Assembly: GCA_003254925.1 (NCBI GenBank)
Contig: QANZ01027032.1
Coordinates: 120,663 to 184,662 of the forward strand
Origin: Chamaecrista fasciculata
Lineage: Eukaryota; Streptophyta; Magnoliopsida; Fabales; Fabaceae
Direction: 5' to 3'
Length of the DNA stretch: 64,000 nt
Positions 45,162 through 56,155 of this stretch are shown piece by piece. The first letter of the stretch is position 1. Each line of letters starts with the position of its first letter. The notes under the pieces were generated by a model, which was not told the origin of the DNA, did no database searches, and saw only the letters and a list, made by a program, of their open reading frames with translations. The translations under genes and the position numbers were made by a program.

Positions 45162-46098
45162 ATGACAAAAAAATTAATAGTTTTAATGTTAGCTGCTAAC
45201 ATTTTGACTCTTCCAGATGAGTTGCTTGTGGAAATTCTGGCTCTAGTTGCTTCTTCTTCGTTGATTGATCTTATTCATGCAAAGTTAAGGTCTTAAATTA
45301 AAAACTAAACTAATCAATCACTTGATTTAATTAACTCCAATTCTTAATTCATTTCCTCTAGCTAGTAATTAATATTAATCACTTCATGTATAAATTTTGC
45401 AGTTGCAGGACTTTTAACACTATAGCTGAGGATTCATCCATTTATAAGCAAGTATCACTTGAGAAATTGGCAGTGGTTGAATGGGTTGAAAGTAAAAGAG
45501 AAAAAGTTTCTGTTTTTGTTAGAAAGTGCATAGAAAGTGGGAATCCAGAAGCCTTGTATAGACAAGGAGTGGTATATATATATATATATATATATAATAT
45601 GTTTTCATTCATGTTAAACTTATGGTTTATATTCCTTTTGTGTTGTGTTAAGTTTCTTTTTTTTTTCAGGGTGAATATTTTAATTACCAAAATCTGGGAA
45701 AAGGATTAGAGTACATAAAGGAAGCTGCAAATTCAGGTCATGATGGTGCTTCATACATTCTAGGAGTTATTTTAGTTTCTGAGAATTATGATGATTTGAA
45801 GCAAGAAGGGATGAGACTTTTATGTAACGTCATGAATAGCTCATTATCAACATTGAGAAAGTGTCGCAAGAAATTCCAAGACACTATGAAATATCATTGG
45901 GTTAACAAGAAATTAGAACCTGGTGTACATCATCAATGTAAGATGAAAGGTGAGCATAAGAAGAAGAAGAAGAAGAAAGAAGATGATGAGTGGTTAAATG
46001 AAAGAGAGAATGAAGAAGAAATTGAATGTGAAGAATGCAGATGTCATTGGGAGGTTATTTATGTTTGTAATCTATTGCAAGGTTGGAACAGATACTAA
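45162..46098 (+). CDS. F-box protein of the At2g35280-like type (3 exons)
   Basis: Exons 45162-45289, 45403-45571 and 45670-46098 join in frame to 241 residues. The F-box is at about residues 14-50 (LPDELLVEILALVASSSLIDLIHAKLSCRTFN). After it comes the plant-typical ESGNPEALYRQGVGEYFNY...GLEYIKEAANSGHDGASYILGVIL, a Sel1-like repeat pair. The tail has a lysine run (HKKKKKKKEDD), an acidic stretch and clustered His/Cys residues (HHQC, CEECRCHW). F-box proteins link substrates to SKP1-cullin-F-box ubiquitin ligases; the target is unknown. An alternative start at the second methionine (45186) would remove eight residues. Intron 2 opens with a (TA)n tract directly at the donor. The fit to family length is good, but I have no evidence of expression. 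Confidence 0.82.
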
Positions 46099-46879
46099 TA
46101 AAAAATATATAATTTTGTTTCTTGAATAATATCCAATATGTATATATTTTATATATCTAAAATATTGTACTAACAAAATAGTAAGTAATTATATACATAT
46201 CCTGTCTTTTTGGGTAATTATAAGTTGACATTACTATTGTGACATAATAGTAAATGTCAATGCTATTAAGGCCCATTGTTTTCTATCATTGCATAAAGAG
46301 AAGATATTGTGAGACTTATAAATCAACAAAATAAAGTAGGCTAGCTTGTTATTCTCAAGATCATATATATCAAATAAAAAAAAACACATTATTTCTAGTG
46401 AAATAGTCAGCAAATTTTTTACATTGAAGCACAAGTAAAAAATTTGATTTATTGAGAAGCAAATTATCTCAAATAAATCTCTTACCTTTTAATAGAAAAT
46501 AATTTATAAGACAAGGAAAAAGAGAGGGATTCTTTTTACTATAGAAGAAAAATCTCTTACTCTTACAAAGAGAAAAATGAAAATGAGATGAACAAATTAC
46601 ATAAATAAAATAAAGAGTAAGACTTAGATAAAATTCTTTATAAATTTATTATAAGGTTGTCAAATAAACATTTAATATGTGACAAATTTTATGCATAACT
46701 AATTATGGTAGAGAGAAAATATTAAACACATCTTTTAATATAGCCAATCATAGAAGAGAAATGATATAAATCAAACTTAAAGTTAAAGGACTGTTATAAC
46801 AAAAAATTAAAAAAAATTACCTAAATATTTTCTGAAATAAAATAGATAAAGGGTGACCTTACTGTGGGCCTTGCCACAC
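46099..46879. other. 3' flank of the F-box gene
   Basis: A/T-rich and without a supported gene. Confidence 0.5.
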
Positions 46880-46926
46880 ACAATTATTTGTTTTTTTTTT
46901 TGGCCTGAATACAATTATTTGTTTTT
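46880..46926 (-). mobile_element. Poly(T) micro-insertion with 16-bp TSD
   Basis: ACAATTATTTGTTTTT occurs at 46880-46895 and exactly at 46911-46926. The 15-base insert is TTTTTTGGCCTGAAT, i.e. ATTCAGGCC plus an A-run on the minus strand. The T-run makes the exact left edge uncertain by a few bases. Confidence 0.72.
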
Positions 46927-46972
46927 GGGACAATTGATATTTGATACATCATAAGAAAAGTGCCCAATAGAG

Positions 46973-47020
46973 GTGGATATGAATTTTTTTTTGGTTTTTG
47001 AACAAAGTGGATATGAACTT
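46973..47020 (-). mobile_element. Poly(T) micro-insertion with 14-bp TSD
   Basis: GTGGATATGAATTT (46973-46986) and GTGGATATGAACTT (47007-47020) differ at one base. The 20-base insert is TTTTTTGGTTTTTGAACAAA. It lies within 50 bp of the previous micro-insertion. Confidence 0.68.
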
Positions 47021-47143
47021 CTTGCGCTTTCACTGGCTATAGAAAGTTGTGAAAAAGCCTCAAATTAGATAAGAGAAAGGAGTAGGAAACGAAAGCCCAA
47101 AATTTGGCCTCGTTAACCTTCATCAGAAGAAAAAAAGAAGAAG

Positions 47144-47642
47144 AGAAAACCTACTATTTAGTCCCTCATTTTTTAATGAGTCAACGATTTGGTCCCTCAT
47201 CTATTGAAATAGACTACTCAATCCTTCATTTATCATAATTGTCAACTATTTAGTCCCTTCATTAAATTACTTGATGACGTGAACGTTAAATGCTTACATG
47301 ACACCCGTTAAATGTCACTTTGGCATCCTAGTCACCTAAACCAACTTAATCGGACCAATAAACACAATTAAATTGGCTTAAAATTGAGTCAGACCCGAAT
47401 ATTTGTCTTACACTAAACCGGACCAGCAAAACAATTAAATTTACCTAAATAGTTAAATATTGACATTTAGCGTGTCGCATGTGCACTTAACAGCTAGATC
47501 ATCAGTGTCATTAACGAAGATATGCTACAGGGACTAACAAGTTGTCATAAGTAATTTTTGAGGGACCAAATAGTCTATTTCGAAAATTCAGGGACCAAAA
47601 GTTGAAACAGTGAAAAAGGAGGGACCAAATAGTAAGTTTCTG
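47144..47642. mobile_element. Foldback element J upstream of COG7
   Basis: The left arm reads ACTATTTAGTCCCTCATTTT, then GATTTGGTCCCTCATC; the right arm, reversed, ACTTACTATTTGGTCCCTCC. Inner words such as ATTTAACGGGTGTCATG-type sequences are partly mirrored. No certain 9-bp duplication is seen. It lies about 200 bp upstream of the COG7 start. Confidence 0.65.
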
Positions 47643-47839
47643 AAATAAAAATCATGAGCAAACGTTTTATTTTATCAAATTTTCAGAAAAGGAGCACAAG
47701 AAATTGCTGTTTTACACTTTGGCCCCTTCTCACCTTAAAAGCATAGTAGTGAAAGATAAACACAAACTTCCATCCATGGATCTCTCATTCTGAAACAAAC
47801 GAACCGAGTTAACTCGTTCTTCCTCTACCGAATAGCATC

Positions 47840-50800
47840 ATGATGCTCGATTTGGGTCCGTTCTCAAGTGAGAATTTCGACCCTAAGAAATGGATCAACT
47901 CGGCATGTCAGACTCGGCATCCACAGGACTCGCTCGATAAGCACATGGTGGATCTGGAGATGAAGCTCCAGATGCTGTCGGAGGAAATTGCCGCTTCACT
48001 CGAAGAACAGAGCTCCGCCGCCCTCCTCCGTGTTCCACGTGCCTCCCGTGAGGTCATTCGCCTCCGGGACGACGCCGTTACTCTCCGATCATCTGTCTCC
48101 GGGATCCTTCACAAGATCAAGAAGGTACGCAATTTGTTTGTCTGAGAAATGACGGTGAATTAGATTTTGTAGTGTCAGATTCTGACAATTTGCTATTATA
48201 CGTATCACTGTTTGCTTCGCATTGAGCTGGAAAATAGTCCTCTATGATTTCTGTATTCTGCCATAACAATATTAGATTATAGGCTGGTTATACACGAAAG
48301 AGGAGGGAGTTGTGAGGTTTCAGAATTAGGGCAGAGAAGAAATAGGAAGTAGAGGAATTATGTAATGAATGAAGAAGAAGATATTATTAATTTAGCTGAA
48401 ATGGAGTATTTATATACAATCACTAATGGATGGAAAATAAAATCAGCTAAACTACTTCTAACTAATTGAAACAAATTACAACAGAAAGATGGGAATAATC
48501 CTATACATCAACACTATACACCTACATCACAACTATACAATTGAATTCTTTCAGGAGTGTTGATCCTTACTTATAGTACAAACTAGTTAGGATTGTCATT
48601 CCTCTGTTTTTTTTTTTAATAGGCAGAAGGATCATCAGCTGAATCTATAGCAGCCCTTGCTAAAGTTGACATTGTCAAGCAGCGGATGGAAGCTGCTTAT
48701 GAAACACTGCAGGTAGATATTTGATTCCTATATTTACAGGTTGCAAGTTCAAATTTATGTGGCTCAATAAGATTGTGTATAATCGGCGAAATGTTTTCGT
48801 TATGAATCTCAATGACAGGATGCTGCTGGGTTAACTCAATTAAGTTCAACAGTGGAGGATGTATTTGCTAGTGGTGATCTCCCTCGAGCTGCTGAAACCC
48901 TGGCTAACATGAGGCATTGTTTGTCTGCTGTTGGGGAGGTACTGATTTTTTCCCTCAGATTCTTTGTGAGGCGCTTGAGATTTGTTTTGCATCGGATGTC
49001 GTTGTTTTGTTGATCTTCCTCATTCCCCATTCCTTGCATTAGGTTGCTGAATTTGCTAACATAAGGAAACAACTAGAAGTCTTGGAGGATAGGCTAGACA
49101 CAATGGTGCAGCCCCGTCTTATAGATGCTTTATCAAATCACAAGGTTGAATTCTCTCTACAATCTTCAAATGTGGTTTCTTTCATCTGCAGTTCAACTCC
49201 TTGCCTTAGTTCTTGTCATTTCTGATTCAGGTTGATGTTGCTCAAGATTTGCGGGGAATTCTCATTAGGATTGGAAGGTTTAAGTCTCTAGAATCACAAT
49301 ACACAAAGGTTCACCTTAAACCCATAAAGCAACTTTGGGAAGACTTTGACTCAAGACAACAGGCTAACAAGTCTGCAAATGAGAAGAATGAAACTGAGAG
49401 GCCGGCAAGTGGTGGTGAATTTCATTCAGTTTCACCTACATTATCATTTCCCAGTTGGCTATCAAGCTTCTATGATGAAATACTACTTTATCTTGAACAA
49501 GAATGGAAATGGTATGGTATATAATATTAACTTCCAATTTTTGTCACTGTTAATTTTATGATTGGTTTAATAGGAGAATTTATTTTGAACTATTGCGTGC
49601 AGGTGTTCAATTGCCTTTCCCGAAGATTATAAATTTCTTGTTCCAAAGCTGCTAAGTGAGACTATGATGGCTATAGGTGCCAGTTTCGTATCTCATATCA
49701 ACCTTGCCATTGGAGATGCTGTTCCAGAAACAAAGGCATTGGCAAAAGGTTGTTTAAACTTTTTTTCTTTGTGGTGGTTGACCTTATAAAATGTTTGACA
49801 TTTTAGCTCATGACTTAGTGATCTGTATTCCCCTTTTTCTCCTTTAGGTTTATTAGATATATTATCTGGAGATATGCAAAAGGGTATCAAGATTCAAACA
49901 AAGCATCTGGAGGTTTTGATTGAGTTACACAATACAACGGGGACCTTTGCAAGGAATATTCAGCACTTATTTTCCGATTCTGATATTCAGGTTTTAATGG
50001 ATGTGCTTAAAGCTGTGTACTTGCCATATGAATCATTTAAGCAGAGGTAAGAATTTGCAGTTCTAGTTAAATTCATAATTGCTTAGTTTTCCTGCTAACA
50101 AGTCTACCTCAAGCATAACCAATGTTTTATGGAGAAACTGGATTGGAGATGGTCTATACAAATTTTGCTCAGAGAAGTAGAATTTTTATTTCTTCTAGAT
50201 GTTTTTTTTTTTGCCAGAAAAAAAAAAAAAAACAGAANNNNNNNNNNAGAAAAAAAAAAAAAAACAGAATTCCTACTTATGTTTAAGTTGAACCTTTTTT
50301 TTTAATACATTGTTTAAGTTGAACAGCTATTCCATAAGCAAATCAGAAACTATAAAAATTTGAATCTGGAGAAGACTTAGTTAAACATTTGGAAATCGAA
50401 AATCAGAGTCCTTCAATTCTACTCTTGATTTTTGTACATAGGGACCATCACTAACCTCGAAGGATCGAAACTTAACTGCTTTTGTTGCTGAAACAGTTTT
50501 GCGCTTTCTATTTGCAGCTTTTACTTTCTTTAGCCAAGTCCCCTAAAGCAAAATCTGCAGCTAATTCTTCAATTTGTTTCTCCAGAACTCTTTACATACA
50601 CTCCCTCTCTTTTCTAATTTTTTATCAAGCTGTCCTTGGACTTCACTGAGATCTCTCTAGGAACTTCACCCCCTTCTTCAGAGAGAACTCCCAATTTCTA
50701 TTTATTAGGGAAATCTGATTAGGTGGTCAGGGTTGTGATAATATAGAACTCTTCTTTTTATTCTAGTAAAAGACATTTATCCTGTTGTCCTTGAGAAAAA

Positions 50801-53150
50801 AAATCTGTATTGTAGCTTTGAGATTAACTTATCCAACGATTTCTATATATATATATATTAATCGCAAGATAATTCTTCCTTTATCTCAAAGAGGACTGCT
50901 GACTTATTTAAGATATTGCAGCTTCATTATGATTGTGGGGCAATATTAATTTCCTACGAGAAAAGAAGATTTTTATCTCTTCTATGAATTAATTCTATCA
51001 TCTCCAAGATGTGTTCATTGGAGCTTCCTACACTTTAGGTCCATTATTTTTTTTTTTCGTATTTTGTTTTTGTGTCTGACATTTTGGGACTCTTTCTAGA
51101 CATTTGAACTGTTAAAGTAAATAGAATCATCCTCTGGTTCCGGATGTATGTTTGTTGACAGGCCTTTATTTGACAATTGTTCTTGCCTTGCAATTTTTTC
51201 ATCACTTCATTGGCATCCTTTTTCAGGTATGGGCAAATGGAACGTGCCATTCTTTCCTCTGAGATTGCAGGAGTAGATTTAAGAGGAGCTGTTGTTCGAG
51301 GTGTTGGAGCACAGGGAATTGAACTCAGTGAGACAGTTCGCAGGATGGAGGAATCAATTCCCCACATTATTGTACTTCTTGAAGCAGCTGTAGAGAGATG
51401 TATCAACTTCACTGGAGGTTCTGAGGCAGATGAGCTAATTCTTGCTCTTGATGACATAATGTTACAGTACATCTCTACTCTGCAAGAAACCCTCAAATCA
51501 CTGAGAACTGTTTGTGGTGTCGATAATACTAGCATTGGTCCTTCAAAGAGGGAGATGGATAAAAAGGATGGAAACCAAAATACTCGAAGAGCTGATTTGA
51601 TCTCAAATGAGGAGGAGTGGTCAATCGTTCAAGGGGCCTTACAAATCCTTACAGTTGCGGACAGTTTGACAAGCAGATCTTCTGTCTTTGAAGCATCTTT
51701 AAGAGCAACTCTTGCCAGATTGAGCACAAGTCTGTCAATATCAGTATTTGGTTCAAGTTTAGACCAAAATCAGACAAGCGGTAATGAAGACAGTTTAGGT
51801 GGAAGGGCTGCCTTGGATGTGGCATCTTTGCGGCTGGTTGATGTGCCTGAGAAGGCTAAGAAGCTCTTTAACCTTTTGAATCAGGTATCCTTCTTAAGCT
51901 CAGCCTCATTTTTATAATTTTTTTCTTCCTGTTAGATTTTTCTATTAAGCTCAGAGGTAGAGAGAAGGAATGATTTTAAGTACCGCTATAAGGAGAAACA
52001 TTAAAAACACCAATTATGGAATGTGTCGGAACATGGAATTTGTCACAGTTTGACTCCTTTATGGCCTCCGTCCTCGCTAATCCTTTACATTGGTAAAAGA
52101 TGATTATTTGAGAAAACAAAATAAGCAAGAATCCCATGGTAATGAGGGGGAGGAGCTAGTCTCCCTCAATGTGTTTAACCTGAAATTGCTCCTCCCTTTT
52201 TTTTTCTTTATTTATAAACATATTGGCTATTGAGGACCTGAAGGACCTTCAGTGTTCTTTATTTTCCACAATTGTGCTTATTCTAAAAAATATATATTTG
52301 AGCTATTTCTGTCTATTTCTTTTTTTGCATTACATGAATTATCTCTTGGTTTTCTTCAGTCCAAAGATCCCCGATTCCATGCACTTCCCCTTGCATCTCA
52401 GAGAGTTGCAGCATTCGCAGATACAGTTAATGAACTTGTATATGATGTCCTCATATCTAAAGTACGTCAACGGCTAAGTGATGTGTCCCGTTTGCCGATA
52501 TGGTCATCAGTTGAAGAACAAAGTGCTTTTCATCTTCCTACATTCAGTGCGTATCCACAGTCTTATGTGACTAGTGTCGGTGAATATCTTCTTACTTTAC
52601 CCCAACAGTTGGAGCCACTTGCTGAGGGCATCTCTAACAGTGACACCAGTGATGAAGCTCAGTTTTTTGCAACTGAATGGATGTTCAAGGTAACCCCAAC
52701 TTGACTATTAAGGGAGGTTTTCTGTTCAGGCAGAAATTTTCCCTCTTTTCTTTTTGGTGCATCAGAGATGAATAATTCAACAATATTTGGCCTGTCATGT
52801 TCTTTCTTAAGTCATTAATCCCGTATTAATATCCCTGTATCCCACTCTTTAACATTGATCTACAATAGGTTGCAGAGGGTGCTACAGCACTTTACATCGA
52901 GCAATTGCGTGGGATCCAGTACATATCGGATCGCGGAGCTCAACAACTTTCAGTTGACATTGAGTATCTTAGCAATGTGCTTTCAGCTCTGTCAATGCCA
53001 ATACCACCAGTACTGGCCACATTCCAAAGTTGTCTTTCTACACCAAGAGATCAGTTGAAAGATCTTTTGAAGGCTGACTCAGGAAACCAACTTGATCTGC
53101 CGACGGCAAATCTTATATGTAAGATGCGGCGTGTGAATTTAGATTCATGA
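47840..53150 (+). CDS. COG7: Conserved oligomeric Golgi complex subunit 7 (10 exons)
   Basis: Exons 47840-48124, 48623-48712, 48819-48938, 49043-49144, 49231-49511, 49603-49748, 49848-50046, 51227-51884, 52360-52689 and 52869-53150 join in frame to 830 residues, about the length of plant COG7. COG7 is part of lobe B of the COG tether, which captures vesicles for retrograde transport within the Golgi and so keeps glycosylation enzymes in place. The sequence opens MMLDLGPFSSENFDPKKWIN and contains a helical N-terminal tether region (residues about 37-200) and typical segments such as WLSSFYDEILLYLEQEWKWC and LPLASQRVAAFADTVNELVYDVL. It ends MRRVNLDS. There is no signal peptide or membrane segment, as expected of a peripheral cytosolic protein. 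Two adjacent methionines could start. Intron 1 contains an LTR-like fragment; intron 7 (1180 bp) contains the assembly gap and a micro-insertion. Confidence 0.96.
48275..48555 (-). mobile_element. LTR-like fragment in COG7 intron 1, antisense
   Basis: Read on the minus strand it shows a TATA box (TATATAAATACTCC, near 48415), then a leader with TTCTTCTTCATTCATTAC and CCTCTACTTCCTATTTCTTC. This is the layout of a Copia LTR promoter and leader. The ends could not be fixed. It lies antisense to the gene and is presumably spliced out. Confidence 0.5.
50239..50248. other. Assembly gap (10 N) in COG7 intron 7
   Basis: Ten N are flanked on both sides by AG, an A-run of about 15, and CAGAA. Identical sequence on both sides of a short gap suggests that the true sequence contains this run once and the join is an artefact. 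Confidence 0.8.
50280..50324 (-). mobile_element. Poly(T) micro-insertion with 14-bp TSD in COG7 intron 7
   Basis: TGTTTAAGTTGAAC occurs at 50280-50293 and exactly at 50311-50324. The 17-base insert is a C, a T-run and AATACAT. It has no GG word, so it fits the class by layout only. Confidence 0.62.
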
Positions 53151-53845
53151 GACCCATCACACTCTTTGCAGTTTGGTCCTTTCACCTCTCTTCCTTGCTC
53201 AACATGCAGAGGACTTTTACATCTTAAGGTACCCACTTGATTTTCAGTTGCAATCAATGGAGAAAAAGCATAGAATACAACAGAATAGCCATAGTGTGTA
53301 ATGTAAATTTGTTAATTCAGATGTTCTAAAATGCCCTTTTATGGAGGGATATTCGTTTATTCAATATTGTACGGCATCATTATGAATACCTAGGTTGTTT
53401 TGTTTCTATTTGGCTAAACTTATTAGGGAGAGAAGTTTCTCATTTATCTTTCAAATTGCACATTCTTTTTGTAAAAATATGTCTAAGTCGGAAAAGGAAA
53501 GGAAATGAAAAAAATATATAAATAATAAATGAAAAGGAAATAATAGGAGGCAGGGCAGATAGTAAGGTAGGCAGAGATCAACTTGTTTCTTTTCTTTTAT
53601 CGTCCGGACTTCTTTCTTCTCTGAAATAATTTTTTTCCTCTCAATGGTGAAACTTGAAACTAATCTTTGAAGATGAGTCTTACTTTTATATCTGGAGGTT
53701 ATCATCCATGTCGCATACTTTTATATTTTGTCTTGTAATCATAATAAATATAAAGAAAAAAACAAGCATTTTACCTTATTTAACCAAAGTTTAATTACCA
53801 CTTCCATACATTTAACTAATAAAATACACCACATTTATCGATCAT
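53151..53845. other. COG7 3' UTR and 3' flank
   Basis: Transcribed 3' UTR followed by A/T-rich sequence. No other gene is supported. Confidence 0.5.
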
Positions 53846-54075
53846 AAAATGTAGGATGAGACTATGATGCAAAGTGGGATATGTATACAACTAATTGGTT
53901 TCATACACAGTGATTGATTAAAAAAATTAACTTTTTTTTTATTATTTTTAGCATTAAATTACTTTTAAAAAAAAAAGAGATTGTCATTTTGCAATTGTAT
54001 GCATACCTCACTTTTTTTTTTTTTGGCCATTCATATCCCACTTTGCATCTTAGAATTTTCCTAAAATGTATTAAA
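53846..54075. mobile_element. Small inverted-repeat element (MITE-like) downstream of COG7
   Basis: GATGCAAAGTGGGATATG (53868-53885) is the exact inverse of CATATCCCACTTTGCATC (54032-54049). The match extends outward (AAAATGTAGGA against TCCTAAAATGTA) and inward (TATACAA.TAATTG against CAATTGTATGCATA) with differences. The right arm has been split by a micro-insertion, listed next. I could not find terminal duplications for the whole element. Confidence 0.65.
54002..54044 (-). mobile_element. Poly(T) micro-insertion inside an inverted-repeat arm
   Basis: CATACCTCACTTT (54002-54014) and CATATCCCACTTT (54032-54044) differ at two positions, both C/T. The 17-base insert is a T-run followed by GGCCATT. 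The undisturbed opposite arm has the target word only once, which shows independently that the word was duplicated when the insert arrived. Confidence 0.7.
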
Positions 54076-54598
54076 TTTTTTTTTTTTGGTTCTAGATCCT
54101 AAATATCAAAATACCAAAACGTCACACCATAGAATTCCTTGTCCCCCCATTTGCCCCCAAAACCGTTGTTTGACCACTTCGCTACTTTTAAGTTTAACTA
54201 ATTTTCTCGTAATATATTTTGAGGTATGAAAGATTATGGTTGGGACTAAACCGTTCAAAGACACAAGAGTATCAATAATTGCAATTTCACTATCGAAAGA
54301 TGGACTATAGATCGTTGGGGTTGAATCAGATTGCTAAGTTGCTGGGGTTATTTCGACATTTTTGACTTGATTGAGGTCAAAATTTACGAAAATAGAATCT
54401 GACTCTTCCATGAGCCAATATATTTATAAATGCCTTTGTCGTTAATAAAGAAATTACAAAGAACATGAAATATACTTTTGATCTTAATAAAATTTAAATA
54501 AATTTATTATAAAATACAAGACATTCCCATGCAAATGGCAAAACCTGCTATTGTAAACAAAAACAGGTTGCAAAGACAACTCGCTGCAAACTTTCTGG

Positions 54599-54656
54599 AA
54601 AGATTTTCAGTTTCTTTCTTTTTCTTTTTTTTTTGGACTGAAAAGATTCTCAGTTT
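54599..54656 (-). mobile_element. Poly(T) micro-insertion with 15-bp TSD
   Basis: AAAGATTTTCAGTTT (54599-54613) and AAAGATTCTCAGTTT (54642-54656) differ at one base. The 28-base insert is a C/T tract ending in a T-run and GGACTGA, i.e. TCAGTCC plus an A-run on the minus strand. Confidence 0.7.
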
Positions 54657-56155
54657 TATCTGCACATAATTGTTTACTTTTTATCTCAAGCAAGCATTTA
54701 ATATTCCAGTGGTGAAAATTGTATCATAAGATAGGGCATTAAAAACAAGACAAAACAATCAGAAAATGGAGTCGACTGCTCCAAGATTGCTCCTTTTATA
54801 TTAGTCAATCTTTACAATATTAAGACCAGTAATACTTAACTATGAACGAATTATGACTTCCAGTTGAATAATAAATGTACATAAATATCTCATCCAAAAA
54901 ATTTATAAAAAATTAAAAAAGCTTAGTTTTCCTTTTGCTTTGTTTCTTCTGACATGTAGAATGTAAGTTTAATTTTCCCGCACATATCACTTGCAGAAAA
55001 CAATCTAACCATCAAAGACCACGCGGAAATTTGTGTTCCTGTAAAGGAAATTAGATACTATTATAGTATTATCCATATATGAGAGCCAGTTACCTCCAGA
55101 CACCCAGAAAATTGCAGGTTTGATGTTCACAAGTGGAATGCTCCCTGCATCTCAGTACACTCATTAATTTTCATGCAAGTAGCAGCTTTTCTGCTAGAGA
55201 AAATAAAGTAAATTACCAGTATTTGCCGGTCTTCATTTTTTTTTTTTTGAATTAAAAGCATATTGATTGAATCAACTAATTATTTGTTGGATGAGGACAT
55301 ATCACCACCCTTATAGTTACCATTCTGATTTACAAGACATTGTGAAGGCAACTGCTTACACGCAAATAAGACTACATACAGTAATCTTTTGCCAATGAGA
55401 AACCCATATATGGGATTAGGCAGTGAAGGGTAGAAAATACGAGTTTTCCACTTATAATCACAAACACCAAATATACTACTAGCATGGTTTTCTAATTGTG
55501 GGAGACAACTAACAATAGTTGGAATGAATTTACCTATAACCGGTACCCTCTGGAAGGTAGTTCAATGTCAAAAGCATGCCAGATTACGCACCTTTTTTGA
55601 ACCTTGGTGCTAATTTATATCACCTTAAAATAAGAAAACAAAAGAGAGGGATAGGGAAACAGAATTCTAAGATGAATATTATATCAATCTATTCCTCGTA
55701 TGGTGTAAGATTCACTTGTTACCTCAAAACAAGAGAAAATCATCCCTCTCGGCAGCAATGACAATCATGCATGTAATTTCAGCTGACATCTTTAATATGT
55801 GAGATACAATAATAAATTGAAGCATTCCCACAAAATGGGATAGCAAAGAAAGCTTACGCGTGATGTTTCATAGATATCATAAAAAAATTAAATTAAAGAG
55901 CAAAATAGATTGGAAGTGTACAAACAGTAATATACCTACCTCAACCCTTTTCTCCATTAATAATACCGATGAAAGGGAGATTGTATAGACTCAACAAAGC
56001 TCTGAGATGGGAAAAAAAAAATTCACCCTTGATGATGAGAAAAGTAGACTCCAAAGCCACATATTTATAAAGTCTTGGGATATTAAGATCTACCTCATTC
56101 AAATTCAAATTCAGACATCTATCAAGAAATTCCATTAATTTGAGTGAACTGAACT
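54657..56155. other. 3' flank of the LUC7-like gene
   Basis: Holds the 3' UTR of the minus-strand LUC7-like gene near its right edge. No other gene is supported; open frames here lack recognisable domains. Confidence 0.5.
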
